Shown: piece after piece, positions 22,316-33,538 of the stretch
Numbering within the stretch: the stretch's first letter is position 1
How the letters are laid out: each line of letters begins with the position of its first letter
Source: Pyxicephalus adspersus
Lineage: Eukaryota; Chordata; Amphibia; Anura; Pyxicephalidae
Direction of reading: 5' to 3'
NCBI RefSeq assembly: GCF_032062135.1
Contig: NC_092859.1
Location: 69,822,239-69,886,238 of the forward strand
DNA: 64,000 bases
Position numbers and translations under genes: made by a program
Notes under the pieces: generated by a model
The model's input: only the letters and a program-made list of their open reading frames with translations
What the model was told of the DNA's origin: nothing
Databases searched by the model: none

Positions 22316-25300
22316 TGTGTCGGATGCCTGCAGCCCCTTCCACATACTTCAACTCTTTGTGAGTAATACAAAGCAACCAAGATCTTGGAAATATTAAACA
22401 TGTGTAATAATGGTTTCAAGAATACTGCTGTTACTTATAAACTGTATTGCTTTAAAAGTTCTTTATGACTGATACAAACTATTTTAGGAAAAATGTAAAA
22501 CAAACATGAAGGATGCCACTGCTGATTTCTGCCCCTGAAGTTGCCTGGTTGTCATACTAGAACAAGTTTGCAGATAGCAGATGAAATATTATCTTTGAAA
22601 AATATACTGAAACCAGACTTGTAACATATTTTTGCAATGGGTGCAAAAGTTTTAACTGTTTTATCTTTGCATTCTTTTAGGAATGCCTAAAAGAAACACC
22701 CTTATTAGAACACTGTTTTCTGTTTTCTGTATTCTGTATTTACAATGTATGTTTGTAAATATATAGTGTTTTAATTGGAGTGTAAGGCCCTGGTCAAGCA
22801 CCAGTACTCGCCAGACGCCAGTCCCGCAATCTAACAACACAGTCTTCACTTACAGCAAGCCTCCCCTCAGCCTAGGGAGACTGGTTGCCCCTAGGACTTA
22901 GTACGCAAAGGATGGCGTCTTGGGAAGTGCTGGCAGAGAACAGGAGCCCACAGATAAAGCAGTAGCAGGTTCTAACAAAGGCAAATCCAGATTACTAAAC
23001 CAAAGGTCATACATAGGTGATCAGTCCACCAGACAAAGGGAAACTGCAGCAATCAAGACGGAATGGGAGCACAGAGCCTCCCTGGATACATATGTCACAC
23101 ATCCCTGAAGGCTTCTGGCTGCTCCTTCAGTGCATGACCGATCTCGGGCATACGCAGAAGGATTTTTTTTCTTTAATGGGGTAAAAAAAACGCCAATCTC
23201 ATGCATACTCAGTAAGTTTGGAACTCTTTTTTTTTCTATTTATGTCACCTGATCTCTTCCTCAGAGAGCAGTTCTGCCTCTGGGCAAGGATATTTCTCCC
23301 ATTCTTTAACAAATACATACACCATTGATACAGCTATTACAAACCCCATCATTAACATCAACATTAGCATCATCAGCATTTGGCATATTAATTCTCACTT
23401 TTCCGTTGCCCCAGAATCTCAAACCATTGTCCAGAGATGGAGAAGGACAAGCAATTGGGTTAGTTACCCACTCTTCCTCAGTTCCCAAAACATAGGAAAG
23501 TCACATTCCACAAAAACAGGGTGTACCAAGTGTCTTATTTCTCTGACCTTATGTATGACTACACCACACTGGTAAAGGATACTAGAACCATTGGGCTTGT
23601 CTTCATGCCCCTATCGATGCAGACAACCCAGAGAATTTTCCCAATAGATCTGATCTTCGTGAGCACACTGGCCTGCACTGGACCGTACCAAACTTGCTGA
23701 GCTAACAAGGACAGCCTTAGCAAAGGACAACTCCAAAAGTCAAATTGATTAATTAGCTGTATTATTAAATCTAATTTCTACTCTCACCATAGATGTAATA
23801 CCTGTTGGAAACCTTATATTTTGGGTTGTTATTGCATTTGGCCTACATTAAGCAACAAAGCCAAATGAACTTGGTATGAATTGAACCTTGGAAAGGAACA
23901 GGCAGAAGGTTGTAGACTGAAAACAGGAATGCCTGCATTATTGTATCTCTTTAATCTAGTGTCATGGATGGGCAGGAAGATTTTAGATGTCTCAGGATGT
24001 AAAGTTGAGTTTACCTAAGATGAGATTTTAAAGTAAAAAATATAGCAGGAAGGACACAGATAAAACCAAAGACTTATAGCACATTAGAAAAATATAGGTT
24101 AAAAGTACCCCAAAAGGATCCCCAAAAAAATAGATAAGGTTCTAAAAAAATGTTTAACTTTTAGTGCTGCCTCTTTCTTTTTTTCTTTCTCTGAGCAATT
24201 GCTATTTTAGGGTTAAACTGTGTCAGAGAGCTGGAAGTTGCCTACATTTTATTTTAATGCATTTTATCGAGTTGATGAACCTAGACAAATCCATGCTAAG
24301 ATTTGAGGAGAAAGTCTTGTAAAATGCATAAACCTTTATATAGTCTAGGGATTCCCGCTGTCATAAACAATACATTTTACCTCTATCTCCTCTACTGCCT
24401 CTTCCAGTCCAATGGCTTGCATTCGCTGCACAACTCTTCCTAGCTGTAATAATATCTGACTTTTTATTTGCACCTTCGTGCTTAGGTCAGACACAAAATA
24501 AAATAAGTATAATTCTACTAACGCACTCCATTACTAATATCTGAATAAATTTGCATAGTAATTTTAGTTGTTGCTAGCCATTTTATTCCATACTTGTTCG
24601 GCAAACTTTATGGGGGAGGAGAAGGTGCTGTTAACATAGCCAAAGTTTAATCTGTTTAGAATTTGCCTTCCCTGGTTCTTTTTTACCTCCTTATTAACAT
24701 AGTAATTGAATAAATTAATAAAACTTTTCTTTATTATTACATACCTTTATTTTAGATCCTGAGACATACTTGTGCTTCCCCATCCAATGTACATAGCTTT
24801 CTGAAAAGAGAAAGTTGTAGTTATACCCACGTGATGCCGAGCTACCATAACTGAAATGAAATCCAATGACTGAAAAAGGTGGGACAGGATGTCCTCCAGT
24901 AAAATAAGTGAGCTCTTTCTGATTGCTTTAAATGCACATTGTTGGAATCTTGGTAAAGCAATTTTAATATAGGATAGAAACCTATACAACCGTGCATAAA
25001 TAACATAATATTTCCATAATTAACAGTGAGCATTTTACTAGACCTATATAAGAATCCCTTAAAAAATAAATTTCCTTTTTGGTAAGTCTCCCAAAAATGT
25101 TCCCAAATACCTGTTCATTCAGCAAATGGAAACCAGAAACCTACTAGAAGGAAAAAGTTTCACAGAGAAAAGTAAAACTTTTATCTAAGGATGATATGAT
25201 ATGAGATGGTAGATATAAGGGGGAATATAACTACCAAAATATATCAGGCTTAAAAAAAAAAAGCAAAGAGCAGGACCAATCTGTTTCCATATTTTAGTAG

Positions 25301-25390
25301 GCTAATGTCATCAAACTGAAAGATGATTGTCTGTTTTCAGGTACTTCATTGGTATTTATTATAAAAAAAACTAATAGGGGAATATTGTGC
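22316..25390. other. Non-coding DNA with one GC-richer block
   Basis: No gene recognised. The block 22780-23200 is GC-richer and reads like an old interspersed repeat, but I cannot classify it and see no second full copy here. Frames at 22920-23108 and 24747-25033 have no known domain. Confidence 0.45.
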
Positions 25391-25398
25391 CTCTCTAA

Positions 25399-25671
25399 CA
25401 CTGTTTCTCAAACAGGGGTACATGGAACTCCAGGGTTCCTCTAAAGGGTTGCTAGAGGTTCTTTGAGGAATGAGCTATGTGTGCCTCTCAGGTCAGTTTA
25501 ACTGACACCAATAATCTTTTGGGCTATTTGCAAGGTTGATATTCTTCTTACTTGCCAGCACTGTAAGAGGCATTGTTCCTACTGACCCCACACTACTGTA
25601 CTGTGAGCTGTGGAAATAAAGTAGTAATTATAGTAGAAGTTCTCTGAAGACCTTAACATTGAAAAACACTG
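25399..25671 (+). mobile_element. hAT-like non-autonomous element
   Basis: It starts CACTGTTTCTCAAACAGGGG and ends GAAAAACACTG, with inverted termini and CA...TG ends. It shares a series of blocks, including GGTCAGTTTAACTGACACCA, with the inverted copy at 2019-2254. The flanking octamers are CTCTCTAA and CTCTAGAG. Only five of eight positions match, so the duplication has either decayed or is misplaced. Confidence 0.6.
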
Positions 25672-25679
25672 CTCTAGAG

Positions 25680-28600
25680 ATTATGGCAGAGGACTCTGTT
25701 TACAAAATACACAACATGCAAAGATGAATGTTGCTGAACCATAAGAGGTGGTGGAATGCAAAACCCACTTGGAGAAGGTCAGAAAAGGTCCAATGCTGGT
25801 TAAATTCACCTGTCAGCTTTGAATCATCTCAAAAGCATCTCAAACTGATGCTATTCACACATGCCCAAAGCCCATAGACCTAGACCCTTTTAGACACCGA
25901 GATATACTTTTTTTTTCTTTCCCTTATATAAAAGTCTGTTGTAATAAGTTTCAGTGCATTCCTTTTTGCTTTCTTGACACAGTCTTCTAAAATGTTTCTA
26001 GATTGTATGGAAGGTATCTTGTTAAAATGTATATATGCTTAATTCTAAAAATGCTAAAGAGCCATGTATATTTAGGATTTACTATTAGAATGCCAAACAG
26101 GTAAGTATATAGTGGCTAACAGTACTCTGTTTTTTTTAACAACTGAAATTTTTTTACAAGATTTGCAGGGGCTTCGGCAGCTTTTTTTCTGTAAGCTTTG
26201 TGTCAGATGGTTTTGGGAGTTTAAACTGAAAAAAGAAAAAATCTCTATCTTATGTGATGCAATTTCTGATAATGAAAGACTCAGACTCAAGCATTGAATC
26301 CTGAGAGGCATTATATAAATGTATATTTGTAGGGACCTGATATTTACTGAGGGCTCAGATTTAGGGGGGCATGCTGACAGTATCAGCAGGGTATCCAGAC
26401 AGGACAGGATCCTGACAGAGTAATTTTGAAGAACACTAGTTTTAAAAAGGGCTGCTGCTATTGATGATTCTTCTGAATATACTAGTTCCTTGGTTGCCTT
26501 GCTCATTTAGTGGCTATGGTAGTTTATTGGTCACTGATGGTCATGATCTCTATACATTTTAAGATAAGTGTTTGAAAGTACCAAAGGAAGTGACCACCAC
26601 GTAATATTCTTCAGAAGGAAGTAAGCAGCAAATGCTGGTTTTTCTATATCTAAAGTTAGCCTAATTTTTCAGAGATTTATGGTAAGGTAAAATCTCAAGC
26701 AATTGTTCTGCAAGAGTTAAAATTGGTAAAAAATCACTCAAATATCTCAATAATGTACATTTGGTATGCAATACTTTCCTATTCTCACACCTGTAAAAAA
26801 GTAGAGGTTAGTAGCTGGTACTAGCTGCACTCATGAAAATTTGATAATTTGTTTGATAACTTGTAATCATGTGATTGCAAATCTCTTGTGTAGTAGCTCA
26901 AATTAAGAATATTGTGATGGGAACAAATTGATCAGTCTTCTGAGATATTAGTTCACAAATGTAGGATTAAACATCGCCCAGACAATTTAGGTTTGCTTTG
27001 CATGTTGAAACAACTACTTCACCTTAACATAATTCAAACTAAGTAACTGAAGTATATACCAGTAGGACAGGATCAATCAATGTCTGCTTTGTCCTAAATA
27101 CATCCCATAAATATTTATGACCCTTTGACTACCCAACAAAAATAGCAAAAGCAATGAGTACATGAATTATAAACTCAACAAGCTCAGAATTTTACTAGCA
27201 GATGAACGGTGCTCACTGAACATTAGAAAATTTTCCAAACACTTTATCCGGCAAGTCTCCACAAAACTACCTAGTACATCTGTAATATTTAGGGTAAGGA
27301 GCAAACAAACAAACTAGAACCATCATCTTTGCCATGTCTCTCAGAAGAGAGTTCCACATCTCCGCTTCATGAGAAAAGAGTTCCACAACTTTTCTCAGTG
27401 GGCAGTCATTTCTAACTCCTGTGCCCTATGATCCCAGGACTCATTTGCATTCTAGGCTTTTTACTAATAAGCCTTTCTACGGGCAGGAAGTGTGAATATC
27501 TAAAGGAAACAATTTCACAAAGACAAAGTCCAAAAGGGAACAAGTAAAAAAAGTTTATTGTTGGGGTTTACATACACTTAGGTAGTTTACAGTTAGAGAC
27601 CACATGCATAAGTGCATGTAACAAAAACTTCATTTTTTTATGTTTAAACAAAAAAATTAGATGTTTTATAGGAATTTTAGATTTGGGCACAATGGATATG
27701 TTTAATGTTGACATGTCAAGAATGGACCTGGGGACAATGCAACTCAAGCGTGCACAGTGTTCAACTAGAGCAGAGCTGTGGGACTTACATCACCCCAGTC
27801 TATTTACCAGAGGAGCAGCCTTGTGGGTCCTGGAAAAAGTACCTTAAGATGTTGTTGTCATTGAACAAAGCAGCCACTGGCCTTTCACTGCTGGAGGTGC
27901 CACATGAAAGTGGTCATGATGTGCAAATATTCTGTTTGTCAAGCTTGAAACAGTTTTTCTTTGTAAATACAAGTTTAAGAAATTGCAGCTGGAGATTGGT
28001 GCTGTTGGTGCTGCTTTAAGAGCTTAGCTGATGGTTCTGCTCTGCAGCTGGAGAGAGAAGCTTTTCTTGCTGTTCTGATGGAAAGGCCAATTTAGAGAAT
28101 ATTACTCTTTGTTGTAAGAAATGAGCAGATAGTTCTGCTCTGCTTGAGGAGTGAACGTATGGTATTGCTCCACTGAAAAGGGGACCCGATGGGAGGACTT
28201 ATTCAAAAAGTATAAAGTGATAAAGGAACAATCCTTTAGAAACATTAAAATGCTGGATGAATGCTCTGTAAACAACACGTCACCAGTAAAAGTGTGAATA
28301 ATAAAGGGCATCCTACAAAATCTGTAATATGAAGTTATCAAATGCATTACATTCCTATTAATATGTACCAAAGCAGAAAAAAAATATTGCAGCTTGCACT
28401 CCTGGGATGCACAGCATGCAGACATAATAAGGATCAGTTGACTATCTATGCTGAACTTTCTGAAAGTAATACCCATGTCCTACCCATGTAAAAAATAAAA
28501 ACAAGACTAAAAATTCCCCTCTATGCTTGTTCCTTTTTTCCTCTTGTAATTCATATTTCCTATTGTCAAAAATGACTGTACCTTAAATTATAGCACTAAA

Positions 28601-29036
28601 ATACAGCACACATCTGAATTGTTTTCATAAATTACTATGCTTATGGTACATCTGTGGTTTCAATTTGCTTTGGCTATCCTTTCCAAAACACACTATAGGC
28701 TTAAATTGATTGGCAAACATGCGTGCCTCAATGCTATTTTGTAGTTTAATTGCTGGCCCTAATGCTTGTACTCACCTTACAGTACACATTTTCCATGATT
28801 GTTGATTAAGCAAGCTCTGCATAACCTGATTTTCATTTGCTGTTGCCTTTTCAGTGATTGCTGATTAACTTTTGAAAGTTTGTCCAGACATCTGTGCCAT
28901 CAAATAATGCTTTGCAAATGTTAAAGGAGTCTCTTTTTAACAATACAGGTCTAAAAAATTATGGCGCTTTTATAAACAAAGAAGACTTAACCTAATCAAG
29001 TTTTTAAGGGGCATCTTTTAATACTGGCTACACAAA
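25680..29036. other. Non-coding DNA
   Basis: No gene recognised. A 104-codon plus-strand frame (27705-28019) begins after a GTTTACATACACTTAGG motif (27566-27582) that resembles a Tc1-type terminal repeat, but its product matches no transposase domain I know. The remaining frames are short. Confidence 0.45.
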
Positions 29037-29052
29037 TCTCTCTCTCCCTCTC

Positions 29053-29093
<41 letters not shown>
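29037..29093. repeat. Compound microsatellite (TC)n-(TA)n
   Basis: A TC-rich tract (29037-29055) is followed by about 18 TA units (29057-29093). It directly precedes a truncated palindromic MITE, and its expansion may mark the place where that element lost its left end. Confidence 0.9.
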
Positions 29094-29097
<4 letters not shown>

Positions 29098-29120
29098 GGG
29101 ATGGTACCACCAGCCATTAT

Positions 29121-29443
29121 GAGGAATGTCGCTGTAAACGAACCACTGTCCAGGCTGATCGAATTTGGCGATGATCGTTCGCTATCTATTGTGTGTACGG
29201 ACGTTCAGTGATCGTGAATGGTTCTGTGATACACTTTCTCCATTACACGTCACTTCGTGCATCGTTCAAACAATCGTATCAAGTGTGTGTACAATATTGG
29301 TGGATTATATTTGAACAATTGTATTGTTACAACATGTACAGAATTGTGCACAATACAATCATTCAAAAAAATCATAAATAATCGTTGATCGGACGTTAAT
29401 CGTTTGTTTTCTAATTACAATTATTGCATGTGTGTACGTAGCC
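29121..29443. mobile_element. Harbinger-like palindromic MITE, truncated copy
   Basis: The right end GTGTGTACGTAGCC is followed by TTA. From GAGGAATGTCGCTGTAAACG onward it aligns block by block with the complete copy at 33112-33535 (for example CGTTCAAACAATCGTATC against CGCTCAAACGATCGTATC). The left 100 bp or so are missing. Many CG sites of the other copy are TG or CA here, so this copy is older or was methylated. The frame 29193-29381 is chance. Confidence 0.65.
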
Positions 29444-29446
29444 TTA

Positions 29447-31149
29447 AGTACGAGTTCAGTAATTCCTGAAAATGATCACTATGCTAATAATGTGAGCTTA
29501 TGTTGTAAAAGAGAAACTAATAATATTTTCTGAATAAAAGTTTCTTAGAGTGCAGCTTTGCCTGTACAAACACTGAATTATTTACATATTCTTGACAAGC
29601 AGTAAAAGCTTTAAACACGCTATCCCTGACCTATGTAGCTAATTGCAATGCTGAAGTAACTAGTGGGGCTGCAAAGATTCCTGTGCTATGGAAAGCAATA
29701 GCAAATGAGTTAAGATTTCACCACATTAAGAATCAATTTCTCTGCAATGCCTGCAGCTACATAGGGTATGATGATTAAACTGATTACACTGCTCATTTAG
29801 AATATGTAAATATTTTAGTGTTCATAGTCTTGGCACAGTTTCACTTAAATCATCTGTTTTTCTGAAAAACAGACTCCATGGTTACTAAACCATTGTTTTA
29901 ATATTATTCATTTTCCGTTTTTATGTACATTATTACATTCTTAATTTTCTAGGCCATAGCCAAACACATGTGCTTTCTTGTAAAACTCAAAAAATAATTT
30001 AATATCATGGCCATAAGCCAAAGTGAAAACTGCCTTTGTCTAGCATTAAAAGTCCAAGTTGGGTTTTAGCATAACTAAATGCAGGACAGATAGAGGGATA
30101 TAGGATCCAATAAAACTGTTACAGCTTTAAAATTTAAACATGACGTAATCAGTCTTTTGTGTTTAGAGACACATGTTTGAAACATAAGAGTGTTTGTGTC
30201 AGCTGTAGTGGAGATGTGAAAAGGGCTGATGTGCTGTAGTTTGAAAAATGGTTTCATTTAATCTTTGCTGTAGTTTTACATTAGCAGCAGGAATAAAAAA
30301 TTGGACTCAGTTCTCTGCATTCAATCGTGGTTTTGCAGAGCTGATTTGTGTATACACAGAAATGTTGCTGACATGAAATAATTGTTTAACTAGCATAGAC
30401 TGCACATATCATTTTATTGTAAAATCTGAAACCTTACCTGACCTATGGAAATTTTAGCTGTTCCAAGGGTCTTTTAGGGTGTGCTGTGAGAATATTGCTT
30501 CCCTTATTGTGAAATGATTGCATTTAGTTTAGAACAAATTTGTGAAATTTGGTTCCACATGTCAAGAATGGACATTTTTACATTAAAAAAGAAAAATGTG
30601 CTTTTGTTGAAAAAAAAGGTTTGGCTGTATTATGAATCTGATATGCAGAGAAGTTATACATATAAATGTGACCTTATGTCGGGAAAAAAAATGTTTTTAA
30701 AAGGAGCAAGACTGCAAGGGGGTATACCCTCCACTCTGTCTTTAAAGGTCCATATACTTCTAAGTTAGATTTTCTCTTTCCACTTTAATAAAATAGCTTT
30801 TGTCAACGTTACAAATGCTCACATCTTTTATTTTGTTTTAAGACTGAAAAACCAATACCAAACAATTTAGAGGGACAGGGAGAGTACAGAGAAACAGCAC
30901 GTTATGAAAAAGGCATGCCAATAACAAACCACCTCTAATGCTTTTCTTACTTATAATGTAAACCAGTATTTACCATTTACCCTGGTTTCAGCATTTCACT
31001 TCATTGTTCTGACATACACCAAATGATGATTTGAACTATTCTGCTTTAGCTAGCCCTTTAAGAAGAGGCACAAATGGTTTTCAGTGGTGCACTCAATGCT
31101 GCTCAAGGGAAGGCTGGTAATGTATTGCTTCATAATCTGTAAAATTGTA
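29447..31149. other. AT-rich non-coding DNA
   Basis: No gene or repeat recognised. Short frames at 30075-30257 and 30514-30768 have no domain. Confidence 0.5.
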
Positions 31150-31151
31150 TA

Positions 31152-31708
31152 CCGTATTTTTCGCCGTATAAGACGCCGGAATATAAGACGCACCCAATTT
31201 TAAAGGAGGAAAATCTAGAAAAAAAGATTCTGAAAGATTATTCCCCTTCTGATCACTCATGTGCCATTCATACCGGTATTCCCCTTCTGATCACTCATGT
31301 GCCATTCAAATTCCCTTTCTGATCACTCTGTACCTTTCAAATTCCCTTTCTGATCACTGTGTCATTCAAACTCCCCTTCTGATCACTCTGTCATTCAAAT
31401 TCCCCTTCTGATCACTCTGTGCTTTTTTTCTATTGTACGGCAGTTAGGACAGGGAACAGCAGGTGGCGCTGTGCCGGCTTCTTTCGCTTTGCTTTACAGA
31501 CAGGAGAAAACATGATGCTGGCAGAGGAGAGAAGAGAGACACGCTGCAGCCAGAGACACACGCAGGATCCGGGTATCGGGTGAGTATAATATTTTAATTA
31601 TTTTTTTTAACACATTTGTCGTATAGGACGCACTAACTCCCCCCCCCCCCCCCCCCCCCCCCCAGTTTTGGGGAAGAAAAAGTGCGTCTTATATGGAAAA
31701 AAATACGG
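31152..31708. mobile_element. CCGTATTTTTCG palindromic MITE, copy 3
   Basis: TA flanks each end (31150-31151 and 31709-31710). The left end is CCGTATTTTTCGCCGTATAAG; the right end is CTTATATGGAAAAAAATACGG. It contains about six direct minisatellite units of roughly 20-31 bp (core TTCCCCTTCTGATCACTCTG, 31240-31422), a diverged GC-rich middle, and an uninterrupted run of 25 C (31639-31663). It is non-coding. Confidence 0.8.
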
Positions 31709-31710
31709 TA

Positions 31711-32044
31711 GCTTGTATTAAGATTGTTTAAAAAGACGTGATATTCAAGTATTCCAGGTTTTGCATTTTTTCTATTAATTCTAGCTAAAATGCATGGTTG
31801 CATGTATAGAGCTGGTGTTTTCCCCACTGTATTTTACCAATGACATACCAGGAAGTGGAGGGAAAACTCTTCAGTTAAAGGGACAGTTTAAAGTGTATTT
31901 TTAACCCCCAAAAATGTAACATATTCCATTATAGCAATCCTGTTGTATGTATAATGCAGATGTGGTATCTACATTAGGTTTTCCTTTTATCCCTTTATTT
32001 TCACCTGATAAACACACTTTCTGTATTTTGTTTTTATTTGATAA
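31711..32044. other. Spacer of unclear origin
   Basis: No gene recognised. Part of it (from about 31945) may already belong to the L1-like fragment that follows, because the first recognisable L1 residues appear at 32045. Confidence 0.4.
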
Positions 32045-33108
32045 TTGTGGGTCCAGATCACTTCCTACCTTCTACAACCTTATTTTGCCAAGAATTTCCC
32101 GCCACTGTTCCAGGAGATTAGAGCTTCTCTTCGCAAATGGAACTCACACCTTCTATCTTTTTTTGGGAGAATCACAGTTCTTCCAAGCTCTTTTTTTAAA
32201 TCCTTCAGGTCCCAATCCCCTTACAGGTTCTGAAACAATTACAGATGGATATTCTGAACTTTATCCGGGCATATGAATGGCACAGACTAGCAAGGGATGT
32301 GTTATGCATGCCTTGAGATCTAGAAGGCATAGGACCTCACTTGTTGTATGTGCCAGCATGGTCAACTCTCCAATCTCATAGTATATGTAGGGAAATCGAG
32401 GAACGCTGGTTATCCCCAACTCACTCTAATCTAATTATGATTTGCTTTCCCCTATGGTGTACACTAGGCAGCTTTGGAGGCATTGTAAAACAAAGTTCAC
32501 ACTTACCTCTCTGGCCTCAGTGATGACAATGATCATTCTGACGCCGCAGATTCCAGATCTCCAGGAGGGAGACGGCCTTATTCCACCTTTGGTATCTACT
32601 GCAACTGCTGGAACATAGATAATTATCATTTTCTGAACTGGGGGAGAAAATAAACTACCTCAAACTTTTTTCTAGATGGAAATCTAGCCTTCTTTTTTCC
32701 ATGGATGATCTATTTAAGATGTCTGCTTAATGGAGTACCTTACTGCTGTTTTGACGGACAGATTGGAAAGATTTGTGCATGTTAACAGCATAAAATCAGG
32801 ACTAGAAAGCCACTTTCCCCATTTTCCTCATCTTCTTTATACTTACAATCTTTTCCTTTCTGTTTCTGATTCGGGCACCTGAGTTTAGCCACAGAAAATC
32901 AGTATAGGAGTTGATATATGTAGACTGACTCACTCTCTTGCATATTGGTGTTTTTTATATTGGATGTAGCTATATGTGATATTTGGGCCTATTTTTTTTT
33001 AGTTGACTACCTGTTTTTGTATTGTTTTTCCCCCTACCCTCCATTTTTCTGCCATGTTTGTACTACTTTTCCCTTTTAAATTGTTCCATACAAAATAAAA
33101 ATTTAGAC
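32045..33108 (+). pseudogene. L1-like LINE fragment (ORF2 thumb/C-terminal part), plus strand
   Basis: A dead copy of the same L1 lineage as the element at 14331. In order: KNFPPLFQEIRASLRKW and LSFFGRI (about 32085-32170), a shifted frame with a C-terminal AYEWHRLARD-like piece (about 32260), CREIEERWLSPTHSN (about 32385-32430), and CLMEYLTAVLTDRLERFV (about 32724-32780). These correspond to segments in the same order in the 711-codon ORF2 at 14583-16718, with a large internal deletion between the last two. The 3' end is an ACAAAATAAAAATTT tail at about 33091-33105. It is 5'-truncated and has several stops. Confidence 0.65.
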
Positions 33109-33111
33109 TTA

Positions 33112-33535
33112 AGGTGCGTACACACTTCCAATTTTTATCGTTCCAATCGAACGACGAACAATCGATTGGGCAAAAAATCGTTGGTAAAAAAGTAACCAAC
33201 GACGCCGACGAACGAGGAAAGTCGCTGGAAACGAACGACCGGACCGACGGATCGGATTGGACGACGATCGTTGAACATCGTTCGTGTGTACGGTCGTTCG
33301 TTGATCGTCCATGTTCAGAGCATGCGTGATGAACGAACGTCCATTCACTTTCCTGTCGTGCACATAGTTCCTCTATCGCTCAAACGATCGTATCTATTGT
33401 GTGTACAATATCTATGAACGATCGTGTCGTTAACTCTATGTGCAGGATCGGTGCTATACGATCGTTCATATATATCGTGCATGAACGTTCGTCGTTCGTT
33501 TTCCAACGATAATAATTGGAAGTGTGTATGTAGCT
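33112..33535. mobile_element. Harbinger-like palindromic MITE, complete and CpG-dense
   Basis: The terminal inverted repeats are AGGTGCGTACACACTTCCAA and TTGGAAGTGTGTATGTAGCT, flanked by TTA on both sides (33109-33111 and 33536-33538). A 3-bp TTA duplication fits PIF/Harbinger transposases. Long internal inverted blocks are built from CGAACGA and ATCGTT units. It has an unusually high number of intact CG dinucleotides for this AT-rich region. It follows the tail of the L1-like fragment within a few bases. Frames on both strands (33109-33363) are shadows. Confidence 0.75.
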
Positions 33536-33538
33536 TTA

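Noticed and set aside
27705..28019. 104-codon plus-strand open frame
   Set aside because: No domain recognised and no clear splice or promoter context; more likely part of an old repeat.
31240..31430. CRISPR-like spaced repeats
   Set aside because: Units are nearly contiguous with almost no unique spacer and lie inside a eukaryotic MITE; this is a minisatellite.
33109..33363. Arg-rich open frames on both strands
   Set aside because: They lie inside the CpG-rich Harbinger-like palindrome.
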